From the NCBI GenBank assembly GCA_902782625.1, contig CACZNZ010000453.1, positions 1 through 5,254 on the forward strand: a stretch of 5,254 bases of DNA, in the 5' to 3' direction. Origin of the DNA: an uncultured Lachnospiraceae bacterium. GTDB taxonomy: Bacteria > Bacillota > Clostridia > Lachnospirales > Lachnospiraceae. The notes under the pieces are model-generated. The model saw only the letters and a program-made list of their open reading frames with translations, had not been told where the DNA came from and ran no database searches. Shown here piece by piece: positions 1 through 4,134 of the stretch. A program made the translations under genes and the position numbers. Numbering within the stretch: the first letter of the stretch is position 1; each line of letters starts with the position of its first letter.

Positions 1-723
1 AACAGCTTCATTTTCCTCCGGAGAGAAGGTGCAGGTGGAATAACACATGATCCCGCCAGGTTTGAGCATGTTCGCGGCGTGGACAATGATATCTTTCTGT
101 ATGCCGGAAAAATAATCCGGGCCCTTCTCCTTCCAGGCCTCGATCACCGCTGGATTCTTTCGGAACATTCCCTCTCCTGAACAGGGGGCATCCAGCATGA
201 TTTTATCAAAATATCCTGGAAAATGCCCGGCAAGAATATGCGAAGGTTCGTTCGTAACAAAAATATTGGGCAGACCGAACAATTCGAGATTCCGCAACAA
301 TGCCCTGGCTCTTGCCTGATTGATGTCATTGGCAACGAGCAGGCCGGTTCCCGCAAGTTTTGTGCCCAATGCGGTAGCCTTACCCCCCGGTGCAGCGCAC
401 AGATCAAGGACGATGTCTCCAGGTTCAATGGGAAGCCTTGAAGCCGGTGTCATCGCACTTGGCTCCTGCAGATAATAAAGGCCTGCTCCGTATTCCGGGC
501 GTCGGGAGGGAAAGTCGGATTCTTCATAGAAAAAACCATCCCGCACCCATGGGACCTGTGTAAGGTCCATAAGGCGGGACAGTTCTTTATAGGATGTCTT
601 CATGGTATTGAGCCGAAGAGCATGACGGTGTCGTTTTTCCATATTCGACAGAAATGTTTCATACTCATCTCCGAGACATTCCTGCATTTTTTGCAGGAAA
701 CTTTCAGGTAATGCAGATAACAT
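1..723 (-). CDS. rsmF: RsmF/NOL1-NOP2-Sun family rRNA (cytosine-C5)-methyltransferase, 3' part cut by window edge
   Basis: SAM-dependent m5C methyltransferase acting on 16S rRNA in the cytoplasm. The first 241 codons are visible, read from an ATG at 723, and the frame stays open to base 1. Seen in the translation: a short N-terminal segment with RHRHALRLNT (31-40), then YYLQEPSAM (83-91), the SAM-binding loop DLCAAPGGKA (107-116), DAPCSGEGMF (178-187) with the motif IV cysteine C181, and STCTFSPEENE (229-239) with C231. In this family the motif VI cysteine is the nucleophile and the motif IV cysteine assists product release. Family members of this type usually have a further C-terminal region (RsmF/PUA-like), which would lie outside the window. 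The start is 3 nt after the stop of the CBS gene, and its AAGGA-type ribosome site lies inside that gene, so translation is probably coupled. RsmF subfamily is likely from the N-terminal motifs; the exact target cytosine is not shown by the sequence. Confidence 0.93.
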   Translation of the reverse strand, partial: MLSALPESFLQKMQECLGDEYETFLSNMEKRHRHALRLNTMKTSYKELSRLMDLTQVPWVRDGFFYEESDFPSRRPEYGAGLYYLQEPSAMTPASRLPIEPGDIVLDLCAAPGGKATALGTKLAGTGLLVANDINQARARALLRNLELFGLPNIFVTNEPSHILAGHFPGYFDKIMLDAPCSGEGMFRKNPAVIEAWKEKGPDYFSGIQKDIIVHAANMLKPGGIMCYSTCTFSPEENEAV

Positions 724-726
724 AAT

Positions 727-1161
727 CTAGGATTCCTTTTCTTCTTCTTTTTTTCTTCTGGCCCGGCGGTCGCTGATCAGTTCTTCCATGATCACTTTTC
801 TGGTTACGATGCCTATAAAGACATTGCGGTCATCCACGATAGGCACAAAATTCTGGTTCAGAATAACATCTCCAAGTTCCGAAATATCTGCGTTGATAGA
901 TACCGGTTTATAATTCCATTTTAATTTCAGAGAGCCGACTTTCACCTGGCGCATGGTATCCATGTCCATATGGAAGTCCCGGATCAGGTTCCAGAGGAAA
1001 TCCCCTTCCGTGATCGTCCCACAGTATTCCCCCTGCGCATTGATCAGCGGAACGGCCTGAAAGCCTTTTTTTCTCAGTGTACGAAGAGCATTTCCCACAG
1101 TTTCTTCTATCGTAAGATATACCGCATCACTTTTCGGAAGTAATGTAAATGGTATTTTCAT
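727..1161 (-). CDS. Two-CBS-domain protein, probable ligand-sensing regulator
   Basis: A 144-residue protein made almost only of a CBS pair: CBS1 at about 12-62 (includes GFQAVPLINAQGEYCGTITEGD) and CBS2 at about 78-130 (includes QNFVPIVDDRNVFIGIVT). It ends in a highly charged tail (131-144, RRARRKKEEEKES). CBS pairs generally bind adenosine compounds such as AMP, ATP or SAM; no catalytic or DNA-binding domain is visible, so the partner is unknown. The ATG at 1161 overlaps the mtnA stop in an ATGA arrangement, and an AAGGAGGA ribosome site lies within the last mtnA codons, which supports this start and coupled translation. The position between an enzyme of SAM-derived sulfur salvage and a SAM-dependent methyltransferase makes an adenosyl ligand an attractive guess, but that is inference. 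Confidence 0.9.
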   Translation of the reverse strand: MKIPFTLLPKSDAVYLTIEETVGNALRTLRKKGFQAVPLINAQGEYCGTITEGDFLWNLIRDFHMDMDTMRQVKVGSLKLKWNYKPVSINADISELGDVILNQNFVPIVDDRNVFIGIVTRKVIMEELISDRRARRKKEEEKES

Positions 1162-2273
1162 ATCTGTCCTCCTTCTTTCCGGGAAAAGATATCTCGGAAT
1201 GCTGCTTTATACGGCGCATGGACAACACCGTATTCTGTCACAATACCAGTAATAAGATCAGCGTCAGTTACGTCGAAAGCCGGATTGAAGACTTTAACGC
1301 CGGTGCGAGGAACCATCGGCTCTTTATACCACATCGTAGTTACTTCCTCCGGTTTGCGCTGCTCTATTTTGATTCCGTCTCCGGTTTCAATGGACATATC
1401 GATGGTGGAAGTCGGGGCGCAGACATAAAACGGTACACCGTAACGTCTGGCGGCAAGAGCAACCATGGATGTCCCGATTTTATTGGCGGTATCACCGTTG
1501 GCAGCGACTCTGTCGCACCCTACGAAGACTGCCTGGATTTTTCCTTCCCGCATCGCTGCACTGACCATGTTGTCACACAGCACTGTCACATCCATGCCCG
1601 CACTGCTAAGTTCAAAGCTGGTCAATCTGGCTCCCTGTAAAAGAGGTCTGGTTTCATCACAGAAAATGCGGAAATGATATCCGCTTTTATGACCCAGATA
1701 CATCGGTGCCGTTGCGGTTCCGTAACGTACGGTTGCAAGCTGGCCGGCATTGCAGTGGGTCAGCAGGCCATCCCCTGGTTTTACGAGAGCCAGCCCGTTG
1801 CGTCCGATCGCCTCACACACCCGGATGTCCTCGTCCCTGATTGCGATAGCCTCATCATGGAGAGCCAGGACGATCCGGTTGACGGGTTCGTTCTTTCTTT
1901 GCAGGACAATCTGCTCCATACGGCGGATGGCCCAGGAAAGATTCACAGCAGTGGGCCGGGCTTCGTTAAGATAGTTTCCTGCCTCATGATAGGCCTTATA
2001 AAAGGAGTCATAATCCTGGCAGGAAGCGGCAATCTGTCTTGCAGCAAGATAGACACCGATGGCTGCGGCAACACCGATGGCAGGAGCCCCCCGGACTTTC
2101 AGCAGATAGATTGCTTCCCGGATATCTTCCTGTCGGGTCAGAGAAAGCATCTCAATCTGATTGGGAAGTTTGGTCTGGTCAATGATAACTAAAGCATGGT
2201 TTCTATCATCAAGAGCTACGGTATCATAATCTAAAACAGTTCTTTCTTTCTGAAGTATCTGATAATCGGACAT
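1158..2273 (-). CDS. mtnA: S-methyl-5-thioribose-1-phosphate isomerase
   Basis: Cytoplasmic enzyme of methionine salvage that converts 5-methylthioribose 1-phosphate to 5-methylthioribulose 1-phosphate. The 371-residue product has the family signatures: RGAPAIGVAAAIG (61-73), THCNAG (172-177) with catalytic cysteine C174, CDNMVSAAM (233-241), GCDRVAANGDTANKIGT (252-268) with catalytic aspartate D254, and PFYVCAPTSTID (281-292). The 80-residue spacing between C174 and D254 equals that of Cys160/Asp240 in the Bacillus subtilis enzyme. The start at 2273 is chosen because an AAAAGGGG ribosome site lies 9 nt upstream and the family begins near here. The same frame stays open to an ATG at 2498, but that extension would run through two promoters and into the divergent gene. 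First gene of the mtnA-CBS-rsmF operon. No kinase or later salvage enzyme is in the window, so the fate of the product (full salvage or aldolase shunt) is not shown. Confidence 0.96.
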   Translation of the reverse strand: MSDYQILQKERTVLDYDTVALDDRNHALVIIDQTKLPNQIEMLSLTRQEDIREAIYLLKVRGAPAIGVAAAIGVYLAARQIAASCQDYDSFYKAYHEAGNYLNEARPTAVNLSWAIRRMEQIVLQRKNEPVNRIVLALHDEAIAIRDEDIRVCEAIGRNGLALVKPGDGLLTHCNAGQLATVRYGTATAPMYLGHKSGYHFRIFCDETRPLLQGARLTSFELSSAGMDVTVLCDNMVSAAMREGKIQAVFVGCDRVAANGDTANKIGTSMVALAARRYGVPFYVCAPTSTIDMSIETGDGIKIEQRKPEEVTTMWYKEPMVPRTGVKVFNPAFDVTDADLITGIVTEYGVVHAPYKAAFRDIFSRKEGGQI

Positions 2274-2282
2274 GGCTTTATT

Positions 2283-2290
2283 CCCCTTTT
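2283..2290 (-). promoter_or_regulatory. Ribosome binding site deciding the mtnA start
   Basis: AAAAGGGG on the minus strand, 9 nt before the ATG at 2273. It supports the 371-residue mtnA start over the much longer open frame, whose far-upstream ATG lies beyond the promoters. Confidence 0.75.
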
Positions 2291-2298
2291 GTTCTAAT

Positions 2299-2326
2299 AT
2301 AATAATAAGCAGTTTATGCCTGTCAA
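2299..2326 (-). promoter_or_regulatory. Proximal sigma-A-type promoter of mtnA operon
   Basis: Minus-strand TTGACA (2326-2321), 16-bp spacer, TATTAT (2304-2299). The predicted start is near 2292, giving a leader of about 20 nt. Confidence 0.6.
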
Positions 2327-2331
2327 TTACT

Positions 2332-2360
2332 ATTGTAGAGGGCAGGAGCGGGGATGTCAA
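2332..2360 (-). promoter_or_regulatory. Distal sigma-A-type promoter of mtnA operon
   Basis: Minus-strand TTGACA (2360-2355), 17-bp spacer, TACAAT (2337-2332): one mismatch from consensus at optimal spacing. The predicted start near 2325 falls on the -35 box of the proximal promoter, so the two are tandem and may interfere. The leader would be about 50 nt, too short for a SAM riboswitch. Confidence 0.7.
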
Positions 2361-2379
2361 TGAAAAGAAAAATAAACAT

Positions 2380-2408
2380 TTGTTCGAAGAAATCCACTGT
2401 GATATAAT
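2380..2408 (+). promoter_or_regulatory. Extended -10 promoter of the Mrr-like gene
   Basis: TGATATAAT (2400-2408) is an extended -10 with a perfect TATAAT; a weak TTGTTC (2380-2385) lies 17 bp upstream. The predicted start near 2415 leaves only about 13 nt before the ATG, just enough for the GAGGTGA ribosome site at 2418-2424. Divergent from the mtnA promoters. Confidence 0.65.
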
Positions 2409-2427
2409 GAAAAAAATGAGGTGAGCA

Positions 2428-2973
2428 ATGAAAAATTTAAGCAGAATAGATGTGCTTAAGATATGTTTTGGGGCTGCAGTATTCCTGTCATTTGGCATGG
2501 GATATGATGCCTATACAAAGCATGATCTCACAGCAGCCATGATATGGGCATTTGTCTGTGCAATCTCGGTTTTTGCTTTGGCAGCAAGAATCAGGAGAGG
2601 TCATTATCTTTCCATGAGATTGAAGCAGGTTGACCAGTTAAGTGGAAATGCATTCGAGGAATATCTCAGGGCACATTTTAAAAAAATGGGATACCGTGTC
2701 AGACTCACAGAAGAGAGTCATGATTACGGAGCGGATCTTATCCTGAAACGTTGGGGAGAGACGGTGGTTGTCCAGGCCAAAAGATATGAAAGACATGTAG
2801 GCATGTCGGCGGTTCAGGAAGTGATTGGAGCCGTTGCCTGTTATGAGGCGGATCGTGCGATGGTAGTCACGAACCACGGGTTTACCAAAAGTGCCTGGAG
2901 ACTGGCCAGGCATAATGATGTGGAATTGTGGGGCAGGGAGGAATTGAAAAAATATCTGAATGCCAGAGAATGA
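2428..2973 (+). CDS. Membrane-anchored Mrr-type restriction-endonuclease-like protein
   Basis: A 181-residue protein. Two hydrophobic segments (about 9-25 and 35-53) predict a membrane hairpin, followed by a basic stretch (RIRRGHY, 54-60) that favours a cytoplasmic C-terminal domain. That domain (about 68-178) has the Mrr_cat/PD-(D/E)XK pattern: SGNAFEEYL (72-80) with a candidate acidic residue at E77/E78, DYGADLIL (99-106) with D103, and VVVQAKRY (113-120) with Q116 and K118 forming the QxK variant of the nuclease core. VVTNHGFTKSAWRLA (146-160) matches the conserved latter part of the fold. The active-site residues appear intact, so metal-dependent DNA cleavage is plausible; the biological role of such membrane-tethered forms is unclear (DNA uptake, quality control and defence have been suggested). 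Start supported by GAGGTGA at 2418-2424. Transcribed away from mtnA and ending 1 nt before the stop of the convergent XRE gene. No modification methylase is visible, so a classical restriction pair is not supported here. Confidence 0.88.
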   Translation: MKNLSRIDVLKICFGAAVFLSFGMGYDAYTKHDLTAAMIWAFVCAISVFALAARIRRGHYLSMRLKQVDQLSGNAFEEYLRAHFKKMGYRVRLTEESHDYGADLILKRWGETVVVQAKRYERHVGMSAVQEVIGAVACYEADRAMVVTNHGFTKSAWRLARHNDVELWGREELKKYLNARE

Positions 2974-2974
2974 T

Positions 2975-3283
2975 TTAGAGAGTCTGAAGGAACAGGAGCA
3001 GTTTTTCATATTGCTCGTCAGAAAGCTTTGCCGCATACTGAATCAGACGCAGCTGTTGCTCTGTTACCATGAGATAATGAGAACTGTCCGACTCCAGGAA
3101 GAATTCAGAAAGTGTAAGTCCGAATGCTCCACAGATTTTTTCCAGAGACGGGAAAGAAGGCAGAGAGTTATTGCGGTACCAGGAAGAGATTGTAGATTGC
3201 GGAATGTCAGCTTTTTCTGCAAGCTGGTATTCCGTCCAATGCCGTGCTTTTCTTTCTTGATTGATTTTGTCTAAAATATTCAC
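2975..3283 (-). CDS. Small XRE-family helix-turn-helix transcriptional regulator
   Basis: A 102-residue DNA-binding protein, probably a repressor. The N-terminal HTH_3 domain spans about 4-62: EYQLAEKADI (18-27) as the first HTH helix and turn, PQSTISSWYRN (28-38) as recognition helix, and SLEKICGAFGLTLSEFF (46-62) as the closing helices typical of the phage Cro/CI-like fold. The remainder (74-102) is predicted helical and may serve dimerisation; there is no protease or ligand domain. The start is GTG at 3283-3281, chosen because MNILDKI is the usual N-terminus of this group; the ribosome site (AGAGAG, about 9 nt upstream) is weak. It reads away from a divergent strong promoter that drives the putative non-coding RNA, and repeated CTGATAA motifs sit in the shared region, so self-control and control of the RNA are likely by inference. 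Tail-to-tail with the Mrr-like gene with a 1-nt gap and no visible terminator between them. Confidence 0.9.
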   Translation of the reverse strand: MNILDKINQERKARHWTEYQLAEKADIPQSTISSWYRNNSLPSFPSLEKICGAFGLTLSEFFLESDSSHYLMVTEQQLRLIQYAAKLSDEQYEKLLLFLQTL

Positions 3284-3335
3284 GATAACTGTCTCTCTTT
3301 AAACACACATATCTTATCAGCTGTTTATCGTTATT

Positions 3336-3364
3336 ATTATACGAAGTTCCGAAGCGTCTGATAA
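3336..3364 (-). promoter_or_regulatory. Promoter of the XRE regulator gene
   Basis: Minus-strand TTATCA (3364-3359), 17-bp spacer, perfect TATAAT (3341-3336). Predicted start near 3329, leader about 46 nt. The -35 box is itself part of a CTGATAAT motif (3358-3365) that recurs next to the divergent RNA promoter, as expected of an autoregulated repressor. Confidence 0.6.
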
Positions 3365-3374
3365 TGCATAATTC

Positions 3375-3389
3375 CGTATCTTTTATACG
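3375..3389. repeat. Short inverted repeat in the divergent control region
   Basis: CGTAT (3375-3379), 5-nt spacer, ATACG (3385-3389). Perfect arms, upstream of the XRE -35 box. Possible binding site; arms are short, so chance is not excluded. Confidence 0.35.
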
Positions 3390-3401
3390 TGATACCGTAA
3401 C

Positions 3402-3441
3402 AATAACTGATTACATTAGGAATATAGATGAAATAACTGAT
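3402..3441. repeat. Direct repeat AATAACTGAT, two copies 30 bp apart
   Basis: Identical 10-mers at 3402-3411 and 3432-3441. The 30-bp offset is close to three helical turns and would put bound proteins on the same DNA face. The second copy runs into the inverted repeat at 3438-3458. Confidence 0.5.
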
Positions 3442-3458
3442 AATTCAAAAAATTATCA
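3438..3458. promoter_or_regulatory. Candidate operator: perfect inverted repeat beside the RNA promoter
   Basis: TGATAATT (3438-3445), 5-nt spacer, AATTATCA (3451-3458), ending 9 bp before the -35 box at 3468. The arm core TGATAA also occurs at the XRE -35 box (3359-3364) and, inverted, at 3314-3319. Symmetry and placement fit a dimeric HTH regulator such as the adjacent XRE protein; binding is inferred. Confidence 0.5.
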
Positions 3459-3467
3459 AAAATAGCA

Positions 3468-3496
3468 TTGACAAATTAGGATCATTTTAGTATAAT
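3468..3496 (+). promoter_or_regulatory. Perfect consensus sigma-A promoter of the putative ncRNA
   Basis: TTGACA (3468-3473), 17-bp spacer, TATAAT (3491-3496): full match to the consensus at optimal spacing, predicted start at A3503. No ribosome site plus open reading frame of useful length follows, so the transcript is most likely non-coding. Confidence 0.85.
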
Positions 3497-3574
3497 GCAA
3501 ATACAAGAAAGGACGGACAAAGTCCATTATATAGATTCTGTAATTATAGTGTTAAGGTTTTGGTATTAGAAAAA

Positions 3575-3704
3575 GAGGTGAGACCGCCAAGAGTTTTAAT
3601 TTAATTTCAGAATTTAAATATGAAAGAAGGAGGTACGGACCACCAGAAGGATTAATTTGATTTAGGAAACGATATTATACCAGGAGGTACAGACCGACAA
3701 AAAC
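3575..3704 (+). repeat. Three degenerate GAGGT-ACC repeat units within the ncRNA
   Basis: Units begin at 3575, 3630 and 3684 (55 and 54 nt apart) and share GAGGT, GACC, and a CA-rich end, followed by an AT-rich run. Each folds a small hairpin GGT/ACC with loops GAG, ACGG and ACAG. The second extends with GG/CC pairs around an A-A mismatch. Loops differ while stems are kept, which suggests selected RNA structure. Not CRISPR-like: units are degenerate and only three. Confidence 0.6.
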
Positions 3705-3913
3705 TTTATTTTCGAATTCGGGTTGAGACGAGCGTAATTGATTAGATGAGGGAAGCAACAGGATCCGGTTTATGGACGGGCTTCGTAGAGTAAGATATAA
3801 CAAGTAATCGTAGAAGCAGACGGATCGACTTGGGATTCATAGGATGAAGAAACACGAGATGAAGCATTGACTATGGAGGGTATACCGTTGGACAATGTAA
3901 TTGAACATGGATG

Positions 3914-3954
3914 AAGGAGCATCTGAAAGAACGATTCGGGTGCTCCTTATTTTT
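3914..3954 (+). terminator. Intrinsic terminator of the ncRNA
   Basis: A 14-bp stem (3914-3927 with 3935-3948, outer 8 bp AAGGAGCA/TGCTCCTT perfect, two G-U pairs inside) with a 7-nt loop (AGAACGA), followed by TTATTTTTAT. A textbook Rho-independent terminator for plus-strand transcription. Confidence 0.9.
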
Positions 3955-3956
3955 AT

Positions 3957-4124
3957 GTATAAGTCCAGTGCGCAGCGCCTGAACAGATCTACATGCTTGC
4001 ATGTAAGATTGTTCAGGCATTGCGCACGACAAGCAAAAACGAGCGCAGCAGTAAGCTGCGAAGCGAGGTTTTGCTTGAGGATTGCGGAAAGCTGCGCAGC
4101 AGCGAGAGCAATCCGGACTTATAC
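3957..4124. repeat. 168-bp cloverleaf-like palindromic element
   Basis: Closed by a perfect 10-bp inverted repeat, GTATAAGTCC (3957-3966) with GGACTTATAC (4115-4124). Inside are three arms. Arm 1, 3968-4027, is a nearly perfect 60-nt hairpin (GTGCGCA/TGCGCAC, GCCTGAACA/TGTTCAGGC, ACATGC/GCATGT). Arm 2, 4030-4077, has CAAGCAAAA/TTTTGCTTG plus an inner CGCAGC/GCTGCG (4044-4049, 4055-4060). Arm 3, 4079-4114, has GGATTGC/GCAATCC with an inner GCTG/CAGC. The arms pack almost without spacers, so a single strand would form a four-way junction. It is more GC-rich than its flanks and lies only 10 bp beyond the recombinase stop codon. It could be a MITE-like or REP-like intergenic repeat, a recombination site, or a transcription end for the recombinase; no target duplication was found. 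Confidence 0.85.
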
Positions 4125-4134
4125 GATTATTCCA

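Larger units (their letters stand above)
3503..3954 (+). ncRNA. Putative large structured non-coding RNA, family unassigned
   Basis: A stretch of about 450 nt between a perfect promoter and a strong intrinsic terminator, with frequent stops in all frames and no convincing small gene. It is purine-rich, with 17 GGA trinucleotides on this strand against about 3 TCC. Structure visible by eye: a 5' hairpin GGAC/GTCC (3511-3525); three repeat units about 55 nt apart with GGT-N3/4-ACC hairpin cores (3577-3585, 3632-3641, 3686-3695); a possible fourth core GGTATACC (3879-3886); and GCTTC (3780-3784) able to pair with GAAGC (3813-3817). GTCCA (3522-3526) could close with TGGAC (3889-3893), bringing the two ends together. 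It does not show the hallmarks of RNase P RNA, tmRNA, SRP RNA or 6S RNA that I know. The size and position near a recombinase recall large ornate RNAs (ROOL, GOLLD, raiA-type), but I cannot match it to any. An undetected degraded gene is the main alternative. Confidence 0.7.

Noticed and set aside
1149..2192. Several plus-strand open frames opposite mtnA
   Set aside because: They are antisense to a clear MtnA coding sequence and encode nothing recognisable.
2274..2498. N-terminal extension of the mtnA frame giving a 446-residue protein
   Set aside because: It would cross two promoters and the divergent gene start; the extra residues do not resemble MtnA, and a ribosome site precedes the ATG at 2273.
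3620..3655. Tiny open frame (MKEGGTDHQKD) within the RNA
   Set aside because: No ribosome site before the ATG, only 11 residues, and it overlaps a hairpin repeat unit.
3575..3704. Repeats as a possible CRISPR array
   Set aside because: Only three degenerate units with no identical repeat of 23 nt or more, and no cas gene in view.
3873..3914. Tiny open frame (MEGIPLDNVIEHG) near the end of the RNA
   Set aside because: Only 13 residues with no convincing ribosome site; it overlaps the fourth hairpin core and abuts the terminator stem.
3503..3954. Degraded protein gene in place of an RNA
   Set aside because: No frame gives recognisable protein fragments, and an intact perfect promoter, terminator and stem-preserving repeats fit a functional RNA better; not fully excluded without homologues.
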